From Paludibacteraceae bacterium (GTDB lineage Bacteria > Bacteroidota > Bacteroidia > Bacteroidales > Paludibacteraceae): DNA of 40,974 nucleotides. This document shows, in pieces, positions 1 through 7,834 of this stretch; the stretch's first letter is position 1, and each line of letters starts with the position of its first letter. The position numbers were made by a program, and so were the translations under genes. The stretch is from the NCBI GenBank assembly GCA_016283095.1, contig JAEEMG010000098.1:1-40974 (forward strand), in the 5' to 3' direction. The notes under the pieces are model-generated. The model was not told the origin of the DNA. It ran no database searches and saw only the letters and a list, made by a program, of their open reading frames with translations.

Positions 1-88
1 AAATAATTCGCTCATTTTTTTGTAAAAAGTTGAAATAATTCGCTCATTTTTTTGTAAAAAGTTGAAATAATTCGCTCATTTTTTTGTA
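1..88 (+). repeat. 32-bp tandem repeat, 2.75 copies, upstream of DUF4143 gene
   Basis: Two full copies (1-32, 33-64) and a third of 24 bp (65-88) of a unit starting AAATAATTCGCTC and ending GTAAAAAGTTG are perfectly conserved. The array may extend left of the window. It ends exactly at the -7 promoter element of the following gene, so copy-number change would alter the promoter's upstream region. Confidence 0.95.
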
Positions 89-94
89 GCTTTG
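61..94 (+). promoter_or_regulatory. Bacteroidales-type promoter for DUF4143 ATPase 1
   Basis: TAGCTTTG at 87-94 matches the TAnnTTTG -7 element. The -33 position falls on GTTG (61-64) at the end of the second tandem-repeat unit, with 22-nt spacing, so it is a weak match. The gene starts at 117. Confidence 0.6.
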
Positions 95-116
95 CTTGTG
101 TTAAAAACTGAAATTC

Positions 117-1454
117 ATGTATTTAAGAAGAAAAATAGATAGCTTTTTGGAAGATTGGGGAAAGAATGGAGAAAAATTGCCTTTAATTGTTAAGGGTGCA
201 CGTCAAATTGGAAAAACAGAATCTATTCTTCATTTTGCTCAGATACACTACAAATATGTCGTGTATATAAATTTTGTTACAGATGTGAAGTATAAAAAAA
301 TAACTGTTGATGGATATGAACCGGAGAATATCATAAAAAACATATCGAAGTTAAATACAAATTTAAGATTTGTAAAGAAAGAAACTCTGATTGTTTTTGA
401 TGAGTTGCAGGAGTTCCCTGAAATTGCCACTTCATTAAAATTTTTCAAAATAGATGGAAATTATGATGTTATTTGTAGTGGATCGATGTTGGGGGTAAAC
501 TATAAACGAATAGAGAGTAATAGTGTGGGATACAAAGAAGATTACACGATGTATTCTCTGGACTTTGAGGAATTTCTGTGGGCAAAAGGATATGATGAAA
601 AACAAATTTGTGAGATGTTGTCGCATATGGTTTCTCTAAAACCGTTTAGTGATTTGGAAATGGATGTGTTTCATAGACACTTTATGGATTTCTGTATTTT
701 GGGTGGTATGCCCAGGATCGTTTCTGCTTTTATTCAGGAAAATACATTTGAACGTTCATTGAAAAATCAACGTCAACTATTGCGCGATTATGAGGAGGAT
801 GTGAGAAAATATGCAGACGGATTGGATCAAACAAGAATCCTTAATGTTTATTATAGCATACCTGTTCAGTTGGCAAAAGAAAACAAGAAATTTCAGATTT
901 CTAAGGTAGATAAAGGAGCGAGGTTTAAGGATTATCGTGGATGTGTTGAATGGTTGACAAGTTCTGGTATAGTGAATGTGTGTAATTGCCTTTCTTTCCC
1001 GGAATTGCCATTGAAGGGTAATTATGAAGGAGATAAATACAAATTGTATTTCAGTGATACGGGACTACTTGTAGCGAGTCTTGATGACGAATCGCAGGAT
1101 GATTTACGAATGAATGAAAATTTAGGGGTATATAAAGGGGCTCTTTATGAAAATATAGTTGCAGAAGCTCTTGTTAAACAAGGATATTCTTTGTATTACT
1201 ACAAAAGAGACGATTCAACATTAGAGGAAGATTTTTTTGTGAGAACTCGTAAATCTCTGGTTCCTGTTGAGGTTAAGGCTGTCAGTGGACGTTCAAAATC
1301 GTTAAGAACTCTGATTGAAAGTGACCATTATCCAGATATTAAATATGGAATAAAATTGAGTAAGAAAAATATCGGATTTGAGAATAACATTTATACATTT
1401 CCTTATTTTTGCTCTTTTTTGTTGAAGAGATATTTGCAGAATGTTGAGTGGTAA
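117..1454 (+). CDS. DUF4143 / AAA_14 ATPase, paralogue 1
   Basis: This 445-aa protein belongs to the family of AAA ATPases with a C-terminal DUF4143 domain, common in Bacteroidales and of unknown cellular role. Walker A is GARQIGKT at residues 27-34 and Walker B is LIVFDELQ at 91-98. Near residues 369-393 the segment EEDFFVR ... VPVEVKA resembles a PD-(D/E)XK nuclease core, as is usual in the family. It is monocistronic, between a tandem-repeat promoter region and a bidirectional terminator. A second family member lies at 14256-15623. Function and partner are not evident from the context. Confidence 0.9.
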   Translation: MYLRRKIDSFLEDWGKNGEKLPLIVKGARQIGKTESILHFAQIHYKYVVYINFVTDVKYKKITVDGYEPENIIKNISKLNTNLRFVKKETLIVFDELQEFPEIATSLKFFKIDGNYDVICSGSMLGVNYKRIESNSVGYKEDYTMYSLDFEEFLWAKGYDEKQICEMLSHMVSLKPFSDLEMDVFHRHFMDFCILGGMPRIVSAFIQENTFERSLKNQRQLLRDYEEDVRKYADGLDQTRILNVYYSIPVQLAKENKKFQISKVDKGARFKDYRGCVEWLTSSGIVNVCNCLSFPELPLKGNYEGDKYKLYFSDTGLLVASLDDESQDDLRMNENLGVYKGALYENIVAEALVKQGYSLYYYKRDDSTLEEDFFVRTRKSLVPVEVKAVSGRSKSLRTLIESDHYPDIKYGIKLSKKNIGFENNIYTFPYFCSFLLKRYLQNVEW

Positions 1455-1482
1455 AAAAAGGAGACGCAACTGCGTCTCCTTA
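1455..1482. terminator. bidirectional intrinsic terminator
   Basis: An AGGAGACGCA / TGCGTCTCCT inverted repeat (1459-1468, 1471-1480) is preceded by a run of A and followed by TT. It lies between the converging DUF4143 gene and acyl-CoA synthetase gene, so it could serve both. Confidence 0.8.
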
Positions 1483-1504
1483 ATTCTTCACTTTTAATTC
1501 TTAA

Positions 1505-3310
1505 TTAATAAGAATACATGTATTCGATTTCTTTGTTGTAATGCTCGTTGATCACTTTGCGTTTCAACTTTAGTGTAAGAGTCAACTCACCATTGTCGGA
1601 AGAGAATGGTTTAGACAAAAGTTTGAATCGTTTGATCTGCTCGTATTTAGCCAAACCTTCCTGTAGATTTGCGATTCTTCCTTCTATCAACGACGTGATC
1701 TTTGGATTGCTTAACAGATCATCCATATCTTTGTATTCTATCTTCATCTGCTCAGCATATTCTTTCACCGCACCATAATCAGGTACGATAAGAGCTGTGA
1801 CAAATTTACGAAGATCTCCAATTACAGCTACCTGATCGATATATTTGTCCGTCACAAGCAGATTCTCGATTTGCTGTGGAGCGATATACTTTCCGTTTGA
1901 TGTCTTGAACAGATCTTTGATACGGTCTGTGATATAGAGAATGCCGTTTTCTAACTTTCCTGCGTCTCCAGTGTGGAACCATCCGTCTGTGAATGCGGTT
2001 GCGTTGATCTCTGGTTTGTTGTAGTATCCAGGAGTTATAAGATTACCCTTAAGAAGAATCTCGTCGTTCTCACCAATTTTCACCTCACACTCTGGCATCA
2101 CCTCTCCCACAGATTTCAAATCGTGGTATTTGTGGGCAGGGTGGAAACAAGACACTGTAGCTGTACTTTCTGTAAGTCCGTATCCCACAACCATGTCAAA
2201 GCCAAGGCTCATTAAAAACTCGCATACTGATTCAGAAAGCTGTGAGCCCGCGCATGGGAAATACATTGAGTTTTCCAAGCCTAGTTCCTTCTTTACCTTT
2301 TCAAAAAGTGTCTTTTTGAAAATCTTATATTGCAATTCAGTGAGGAATGGCACGGATTTGCTGAATCTGACGTAGTCGAGATTTCTCTTTTTGCCGACTG
2401 CGATTGCATGATACATCAATTTTTTTATCAATCCCGGCATTTTCTCAATTTTCTCGTGCACACCTGCGTAAACCTTCTCCCAGAAACGAGGCACCGCGCA
2501 CATCATGTTAGGACGAGTCTCCTTGATGGATTGAAGGATCTCTTTAGGATTCTTGTTGACGAAGATCATTGCTCCTCTGTACATACATAGATAATCCCAT
2601 GCACGTTCGAAGATGTGGCTGGCTGGAAGGAACATCATAGATGTTCTTGTCTCGTCGCAACAAGGCATCACTTTCTCATGGATTCTCATCTGGTGAGTGA
2701 GGTTGTATTGCATAATCATCACACCCTTTGGCTCTCCTGATGTTCCGGAAGTGTAGATGAGTGTGGCAAGGTCGTCCTGGCTCAATTCGCTCTGACGCTT
2801 TTCCAACTCTGCGTTCTGCTCATCTCCGTCGCCATACTTTAAGAAATCGCTGAAAGCCATTGATGTGTCTATTCCGTTAAGATTGATCTTTGGATCGACG
2901 GTAATGACCTTTTTCAACACATCTGTCTGGTGTAGCACCTTGATTGTCTGATCATACTGGTATTGCTCACCTACAAATATCATCGCACATTGTGCATCAT
3001 CTACGATGTATTTTACTTGTTCTGATGATGATGTTGCGTATAGAGGCACTGCGACGGCTCTGATTGCCTGAAGCGCTAAGTCTACTATGATTGTTTCGTG
3101 GCTGTTCTGGGAATAGATAGCCACTTTGTCCTGTTCCTTTATTCCGATAGAAAGAAAAGCTTTAGCGGCTCTCCTTACACTTGCTGCTACCTGATTCCAA
3201 GTTAAAGGGTTCCAAACACCCTCCTCGTCGTCTCGGTATTTTAATGCGGTCTTGTCTCCGAATCTTTTTGCGTTGTCGAATGCAAGTCTTCCGATATGAA
3301 ATGAATTCAT
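1505..3310 (-). CDS. long-chain acyl-CoA synthetase (AMP-forming)
   Basis: The 601-aa protein is an adenylate-forming enzyme that would activate long-chain fatty acids to acyl-CoA. It shows the AMP-binding P-loop IYTSGTSGEPKG at about 185-196, GYGLTES near 375 and the GWFHTGD motif near 446, and it is of FadD-like length. It is transcribed alone from a good promoter at 3333-3364. The position beside acpP-fabF-rnc fits lipid metabolism, although it is a separate transcription unit. Assignment to long-chain substrates rests on overall resemblance; the exact chain length cannot be read from the sequence. Confidence 0.92.
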   Translation of the reverse strand: MNSFHIGRLAFDNAKRFGDKTALKYRDDEEGVWNPLTWNQVAASVRRAAKAFLSIGIKEQDKVAIYSQNSHETIIVDLALQAIRAVAVPLYATSSSEQVKYIVDDAQCAMIFVGEQYQYDQTIKVLHQTDVLKKVITVDPKINLNGIDTSMAFSDFLKYGDGDEQNAELEKRQSELSQDDLATLIYTSGTSGEPKGVMIMQYNLTHQMRIHEKVMPCCDETRTSMMFLPASHIFERAWDYLCMYRGAMIFVNKNPKEILQSIKETRPNMMCAVPRFWEKVYAGVHEKIEKMPGLIKKLMYHAIAVGKKRNLDYVRFSKSVPFLTELQYKIFKKTLFEKVKKELGLENSMYFPCAGSQLSESVCEFLMSLGFDMVVGYGLTESTATVSCFHPAHKYHDLKSVGEVMPECEVKIGENDEILLKGNLITPGYYNKPEINATAFTDGWFHTGDAGKLENGILYITDRIKDLFKTSNGKYIAPQQIENLLVTDKYIDQVAVIGDLRKFVTALIVPDYGAVKEYAEQMKIEYKDMDDLLSNPKITSLIEGRIANLQEGLAKYEQIKRFKLLSKPFSSDNGELTLTLKLKRKVINEHYNKEIEYMYSY

Positions 3311-3332
3311 GCCCTTTTGTTTAAATTTGGGG

Positions 3333-3364
3333 CAAAAATATCTTAAAAAATGTTAAAAGACAAA
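3333..3364 (-). promoter_or_regulatory. promoter of acyl-CoA synthetase gene
   Basis: Read on the minus strand, TTTG (3364-3361) is followed after 20 nt by TATTTTTG (3340-3333), an exact TAnnTTTG box. The start codon is 22 nt further downstream. Confidence 0.75.
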
Positions 3365-3397
3365 TTTTGAATAATTAAAGTTGAAACTATGGGGTGT

Positions 3398-4231
3398 TTA
3401 TTGTCCTATTTGACTGTTTATCGAGCTCTTTTTGGGGCATTCGTAGTGTTTTTTGACAAAATTGATGGCTGCTTTTGCTGCCTTTTGTTGCGACTCTTTT
3501 TTTGAATATCCGTTACCGTTAGCCACAACATTGCCGTCTATTTTCACCACACATTTGAAGATATGGTTGTTTTCTGCATCAACCACGTCGTCGATGATCT
3601 CAAAATCGACGCTGATTTTCCTTTTTTGCGACCATTCAAGAAGTTGGCTTTTGAAATTCTCTGTGGCTTTCTCCAGCTTCTTGACGCTGATGTATTTGGC
3701 AAAAATCACGTCGTAAACAAATTTTTTACACTGCTCATAACCCTTGTCGAGATAGATGGCTCCGATCAAAGCCTCGAATGCGTTGCCATAAACATTAAGG
3801 TTGTGGGATGTGGTGTGGATAGGCAGATTCACAAGTTTGTCCAATCCTATTTCTTTTGCCACGACGTTTAGTGTCTCTCTCTTTACAATTTTAGATCGAA
3901 GGTTTGTGAGATAACCTTCGTCGCGTGTCTTGTAGTTGTTGTAGAGAAAGTCTGCCACCACAGAACTCAGCACGGCATCACCCAAAAACTCCAGTCTTTC
4001 GTTGTTGCCCTTACCGTGGGAAGCCAGTTTGTGTCGCAAAGCCAACTGGTAGTGGCTTATATTGGTTGGACTGAATCCAAGCATTGCTTTTAACTCGGCA
4101 AACTCAGGACTCTGATCCTCTTCTTGTTCTGTCTTTTTAGTTGATTCTGTGTTTGGTTCTGTCTGAAAATCTTCAATTTCTATTGCAGGAAGGAATTTGC
4201 TTATGAACCTTTGCAACATGTTACTCTGCAT
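3398..4231 (-). CDS. rnc: ribonuclease III
   Basis: This 277-aa double-strand-specific endoribonuclease would process rRNA precursors and structured mRNAs. The signature ERLEFLGDAV lies at residues 78-87, a second acidic catalytic segment is NAFEALIGAIYLDKG, and a double-stranded-RNA-binding domain occupies roughly residues 205-268. The first 45 residues are a charged extension with no recognised domain, making it longer than the typical 225-250 aa. It overlaps the end of fabF by 11 nt if the first ATG is used; Met5 would remove the overlap. It is the last gene of an acpP-fabF-rnc operon. Confidence 0.96.
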   Translation of the reverse strand: MQSNMLQRFISKFLPAIEIEDFQTEPNTESTKKTEQEEDQSPEFAELKAMLGFSPTNISHYQLALRHKLASHGKGNNERLEFLGDAVLSSVVADFLYNNYKTRDEGYLTNLRSKIVKRETLNVVAKEIGLDKLVNLPIHTTSHNLNVYGNAFEALIGAIYLDKGYEQCKKFVYDVIFAKYISVKKLEKATENFKSQLLEWSQKRKISVDFEIIDDVVDAENNHIFKCVVKIDGNVVANGNGYSKKESQQKAAKAAINFVKKHYECPKKSSINSQIGQ

Positions 4232-5483
4232 ATCTCTTAAATACTAAACAAGCATTCTGTCCACCGAATCCGAATGAGTTTGACAACACCACGTCTACTT
4301 TTCTGTTTTGTGGAGTGTTAAACGTAAAATTCATCTTATAGTCGATTTTAGGGTCGACATCATCTTCACGATGATTGATTGTCGGCGGAACTACATTATT
4401 TTCTATCGCTTTGACACAGATGACTGCTTCCATAGCACCAGCGGCGCCAAGCAAGTGTCCTGTCATTGTTTTTGTGGAACTGATATTTAGATTGTATGCA
4501 TGGTCACCAAACACCTTTTGAATGGCGATTATCTCAGAAAGGTCGCCTAAAGGAGTGGATGTTCCGTGTGCGTTTATATAATCTACGTCAGAAAGTTTGA
4601 TGTTTGCTTCTGCTATCGCATTCTGCATTGCAAGTGTCGCACCATCACCTGTAGGGTGGGTTGCAGTAAGGTGGTATGCGTCGGAAGATGCACCAAAACC
4701 GATGATTTCGGCATAGATCTTAGCTCCACGTTTTTTCGCATGTTCTAGGTCTTCAAGCAACAAGCAACCAGAGCCTTCACCCATCACAAAGCCGTCACGT
4801 GAACCACTGAATGCTCTTGACGCGGTTTTGTACTCATCATTGTTAGTGGAAAGTGCTCGCATAACACTGAATCCACCCATTGAACCAGCGGTGATTGCCG
4901 CTTCAGTTCCACCAGCCACCATTGCGTTTGCTTTGCCAAGGCGGATCATATCGCAGGCTACTCCGATAGCGTGTGCACTGGAAGCACAAGCGGAAACAAT
5001 GCCGAAGTTTGGACCTCTGAATCCAAATTCTATGGAAATATTGCCTGCTGCTATATTTCCAAGCATTTTAGGAACGAAGTATGGGTTGAATCTAGGAACC
5101 TTATCTTCGCTGGCGTAAAAATTACCGATTTCCTCCTCAAAGGTAGTCAAACCTCCGATTCCAGAAGAGACAAGGACGCCAATCCTGTCTTTGTCGACTG
5201 AATTCAAATCCAATCCGGAATCCGCTATACACTCACGAGCAGCGATTCTTGCGAACTGCACCGAAGGGTCGAGTTTGCGGATCTCTTTCTTTTCGAAGTG
5301 GTCGGCTGGATTGAAATTCTTCACCTCACAGGCAAAATGAACTTTATGTTTTGAGTGGTCAAAATGTGAAATGGGTCCAGCACCACTCACCCCAGCAAGC
5401 AAATTCTGCCACATTTCTGCTACAGTATTGCCAATTGGTGTGACTGATCCTAGACCCGTAACGACAACTCTCTTAAAACTCAT
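4221..5483 (-). CDS. fabF: 3-oxoacyl-[acyl-carrier-protein] synthase II
   Basis: This 420-aa condensing enzyme elongates acyl-ACP with malonyl-ACP in type II fatty acid synthesis. The active-site cysteine is in SACASSA (Cys166), and the two catalytic histidines are in NAHGTSTPLGD (His306) and TGHLLGAAGA (His343). Length and motif order match the family throughout. It lies 24 nt downstream of acpP, which encodes its carrier protein, and overlaps rnc, so the three genes are almost certainly co-transcribed. Confidence 0.98.
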   Translation of the reverse strand: MSFKRVVVTGLGSVTPIGNTVAEMWQNLLAGVSGAGPISHFDHSKHKVHFACEVKNFNPADHFEKKEIRKLDPSVQFARIAARECIADSGLDLNSVDKDRIGVLVSSGIGGLTTFEEEIGNFYASEDKVPRFNPYFVPKMLGNIAAGNISIEFGFRGPNFGIVSACASSAHAIGVACDMIRLGKANAMVAGGTEAAITAGSMGGFSVMRALSTNNDEYKTASRAFSGSRDGFVMGEGSGCLLLEDLEHAKKRGAKIYAEIIGFGASSDAYHLTATHPTGDGATLAMQNAIAEANIKLSDVDYINAHGTSTPLGDLSEIIAIQKVFGDHAYNLNISSTKTMTGHLLGAAGAMEAVICVKAIENNVVPPTINHREDDVDPKIDYKMNFTFNTPQNRKVDVVLSNSFGFGGQNACLVFKRYAE

Positions 5484-5507
5484 TTGTCTTTTAGAGATGT
5501 TTTTTTC

Positions 5508-5750
5508 TTACTTTGCGTTTGCTGTCAAGAAGTCGATTGCCTCACCTACAGTAGTGATGCTCTCTGCCTTGTCCTCAGGGATCTCAGTACCGAAAGCTTT
5601 CTCGAACTCCATGATCAACTCTACAGTGTCAAGAGAATCAGCTCCCAAATCGTTTGTGAAGCTTGCCTCACGAGTTACCTCTGACTCCTCAACACCCAAC
5701 TTCTCAACGATGATAGCCTTTACTTTTTCTTCAACTTCAGCTGTTGACAT
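5508..5750 (-). CDS. acpP: acyl carrier protein
   Basis: This acidic 80-aa protein carries the growing acyl chain on a phosphopantetheine arm. The attachment serine is Ser39 in the [10 protein letters not shown] motif. It is the first gene of the operon with fabF and rnc and is divergent from purN. Length and charge are typical of AcpP. Confidence 0.98.
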   Translation of the reverse strand: MSTAEVEEKVKAIIVEKLGVEESEVTREASFTNDLGADSLDTVELIMEFEKAFGTEIPEDKAESITTVGEAIDFLTANAK

Positions 5751-5797
5751 AACCTTAAAAATTTAGTTAACGAATAAAATTTTATTTTTTTCGAATG

Positions 5798-5807
5798 CAA
5801 AGGAATA
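5798..5807 (-). promoter_or_regulatory. possible -7 element of acpP operon
   Basis: On the minus strand TATTCCTTTG ends in TTTG, with a TA four rather than two bases before it. No clear -33 TTTG was found at the right distance. The location, about 48-57 nt upstream of acpP, is plausible. Confidence 0.35.
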
Positions 5808-5845
5808 AAAAATTAGTGACTTTTATGTGTTTTCCACCATGTTTT

Positions 5846-5878
5846 TTTGATTTTAGATGCAAAAAAGTGTTATTTTTG
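5846..5878 (+). promoter_or_regulatory. promoter of purN
   Basis: TTTG (5846-5849), 21 nt, then TATTTTTG (5871-5878) gives both consensus elements. The purN start codon is 21 nt downstream of the -7 box. Confidence 0.8.
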
Positions 5879-5899
5879 CACCCAACATATTTAATATAG

Positions 5900-6463
5900 A
5901 TGAAAAATATAGCGATTTTAGCATCTGGATCAGGTTCCAATGCTGAAAATATTGTGAATTACTTCAAGGACAGAGAGGATATTTCTTTTAAGATATATTC
6001 CAACAAGAAGGATGCCTTCGTTTTGGAGAGAGCCAAGCGTTTGGGTGTTCCGTGTGAAAGTTTTTTGAAGAGTGAGTTGGAAGACGGTACTTTATTGAGT
6101 AAACTGATTTCTGAAAAGGTTGATTTTGTGGTGTTGGCAGGATTCTTGTTGAAGATTCCAGATGCGATGTTGTCTGTATTTCCTGACAGAATTGTAAATA
6201 TTCACCCATCTTTGCTTCCAAAATACGGCGGTAAGGGTATGTATGGAATGAAGGTCCATGAGGCTGTTGTAGCTGCTGGAGAGAAAGAATCTGGTATCAC
6301 AATCCATATAATCGACGATCATTATGACGAGGGTAGTGTGGTGTTCCAGGCTAAAGTTCCTGTTCTCCCTACTGATTCTCCTGATGATGTCGCTCACAAG
6401 GTTCACGAGTTGGAATACAAGTATTTCCCTCAGGTGATTGATGAAATGATCTTAAAATTGTAA
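5900..6463 (+). CDS. purN: phosphoribosylglycinamide formyltransferase
   Basis: This 187-aa enzyme transfers a formyl group from 10-formyl-tetrahydrofolate to GAR in purine synthesis. The N-terminal ILASGSGSNAENI segment fits the substrate-phosphate loop. The VNIHPSLLPKY motif supplies Asn100 and His102, and HYDEG at 141-145 supplies the acidic residue. Length is typical of PurN. It is monocistronic, with its own promoter and a strong terminator. Confidence 0.97.
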   Translation: MKNIAILASGSGSNAENIVNYFKDREDISFKIYSNKKDAFVLERAKRLGVPCESFLKSELEDGTLLSKLISEKVDFVVLAGFLLKIPDAMLSVFPDRIVNIHPSLLPKYGGKGMYGMKVHEAVVAAGEKESGITIHIIDDHYDEGSVVFQAKVPVLPTDSPDDVAHKVHELEYKYFPQVIDEMILKL

Positions 6464-6485
6464 TTGAATTTCAATAAGATAAAAC

Positions 6486-6516
6486 AAAAAAAGACGCAGG
6501 AATGCGTCTTTTTTTG
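6486..6516. terminator. intrinsic terminator after purN
   Basis: GACGCA (6493-6498), a GGAA tetraloop, then TGCGTC (6503-6508) is flanked by seven A and seven T, so the structure can end transcription from either side. Confidence 0.85.
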
Positions 6517-6613
6517 TTTATGTCAATATTCAATCACCATCTTCTACCCTCAACCTAAATAGATGGTTTCGAGTTTTATTCTCTATTTCACAGAATAATG
6601 GAACGATTTTTTT

Positions 6614-6674
6614 AGTCGCTCGTCCTACGGACTCGCGGATTTTGGGGTAGAACCAAATGGGCTCTTAACAATCC
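6614..6674 (-). repeat. 3'-end structured repeat, copy A (backbone)
   Basis: On the minus strand it begins GGATTGTTAAGAGCCC and ends with CGCGAGTCC-GTA-GGACGAGCG, the second hairpin of the dispersed repeat with a GTCC/GGAC stem. It lies 85 nt 3' of the MORN-repeat gene and in that gene's orientation. The first hairpin is degraded in this copy. The rest of 6517-6759 holds two single copies of an ACCCTCAACC motif related to the array at 28684-28747, and no gene. Confidence 0.6.
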
Positions 6675-6759
6675 TTAAAATGATATTCCATCTATCAGAT
6701 TTAAGCTAACTAAAGGATTCTTAACTCTCCATCATCAATCTTCCACCCTCAACCATCAA

Positions 6760-7542
6760 TCAATGAGTCTTCACTTCTGCGTCTGATCCTGCATTAGGCT
6801 CTTGGATTGTGCCTTTCTTACTCTCTTTTTCTTTATAAGCCTCAGCACGTTTCTTGTTTATCTCCTCTGCATTCTGCAACACTCCGGCAGAAAAGACCAA
6901 TGTCTCAATGACTTCTCCTTTGTCATTGTATGTGGTCCAGTCTCCTTCACGCTTATCGTTCTTATGCATGCCTGTCTCCACAATCTTGTCAGTGCCGTCG
7001 TATGCCACATATTTGCCTTCCTTCAATCCGTTGACATACTCCACTGTGTAGTATAGTTTTCCGTCGCCAAGATAGAATTTGGCTGTGCCATGGATCTTGC
7101 CGTCGACGTATGGAATCTCCTCCATCATTATGCCGTCTTTGTTGTACGACTTCTTCATTCCATGCTTTTTGCCCTCTTTGTAGTTCTCCACTAAAGTCAG
7201 CTTGCCTTTGTTGTAAAACTCCCACTTGCCGTCTTTCTCTTTGCCAACGTAAGATCCTTGTGATGAGATTGTTGTGCCGTCGGCTTCATAGAATACGGCT
7301 TTGCTATGAGTGGCGTCTGTATATGTCTGTACACATTGTGGTCTGCCATTCTCATAGAAGTGCTGGAATTCTCCCACTGGCACGTCATCTTTGAAATTGC
7401 CGATGTACTTTGGATTGCCGTTAGGGTAGAATTTGCCCCATTCTCCCTGCTTTTTGCCTTTTTTGTCTGTCTTGTTCTGTGGTTCTGCCATTGCTGCTAC
7501 AGCCACACACGATAATGCTATCAAAAAATATTTTGTTCTCAT
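6760..7542 (-). CDS. secreted MORN-2 / YwqK-type repeat protein
   Basis: The 260-aa protein has a signal peptide (cleavage probably after AAMAE, residues 16-20) and consecutive YxNGxxxxxGxFKDxxxxGxFxxYxxNG units typical of MORN_2 repeats, from about residue 35 to 230. A Lys/Glu-rich tail follows. Such repeats are annotated in databases as YwqK-family antitoxins, but nothing here indicates an antitoxin role. It lies 50 nt downstream of xseB, probably as the last gene of that cluster. Biological role unknown. Confidence 0.8.
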   Translation of the reverse strand: MRTKYFLIALSCVAVAAMAEPQNKTDKKGKKQGEWGKFYPNGNPKYIGNFKDDVPVGEFQHFYENGRPQCVQTYTDATHSKAVFYEADGTTISSQGSYVGKEKDGKWEFYNKGKLTLVENYKEGKKHGMKKSYNKDGIMMEEIPYVDGKIHGTAKFYLGDGKLYYTVEYVNGLKEGKYVAYDGTDKIVETGMHKNDKREGDWTTYNDKGEVIETLVFSAGVLQNAEEINKKRAEAYKEKESKKGTIQEPNAGSDAEVKTH

Positions 7543-7592
7543 ATCTAACCATTTATCTCTAACCTTGTTTCTCTAACCTTAACTCTCTAATC

Positions 7593-7793
7593 TTATTTCG
7601 AATTAAGTTCATTAAACACTTTTTCGATATGCTCATTGGTTGTCTTCACATAGTTCCTGCAAAAAGAGATCAGTTCAGACGCTCTTTTCACTTTCGTTTG
7701 AAGCTCATCAATGGAGATTTCATCGTTTTCTGCCGCTGCCACGATAGAATTCAATTCTTCGTATGCTTCAGTGTATGTAAGTTTTTCTTTCAT
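7593..7793 (-). CDS. xseB: exodeoxyribonuclease VII small subunit
   Basis: The 66-aa subunit forms the ExoVII complex with XseA and degrades single-stranded DNA. The sequence from MKEKLTYTEAYEEL matches XseB, including the ELNSIVAAAEND helix. I place the start at 7793 because the 30 residues encoded upstream are basic, unlike XseB, and overlap xseA. That start leaves 41 nt after the xseA stop. Confidence 0.93.
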   Translation of the reverse strand: MKEKLTYTEAYEELNSIVAAAENDEISIDELQTKVKRASELISFCRNYVKTTNEHIEKVFNELNSK

Positions 7794-7834
7794 ATCTTTT
7801 ATGTTTGTGTTGACGGGGTTGTTTCCATCCTTCG

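Noticed and set aside
1-88. CRISPR array
   Set aside because: The 32-bp units are directly adjacent with no spacers and there are no cas genes.
6760-7793. Toxin-antitoxin pair involving the YwqK-type protein
   Set aside because: The protein is secreted and adjoins xseB; no toxin gene is beside it. The antitoxin label of the family is not supported here.
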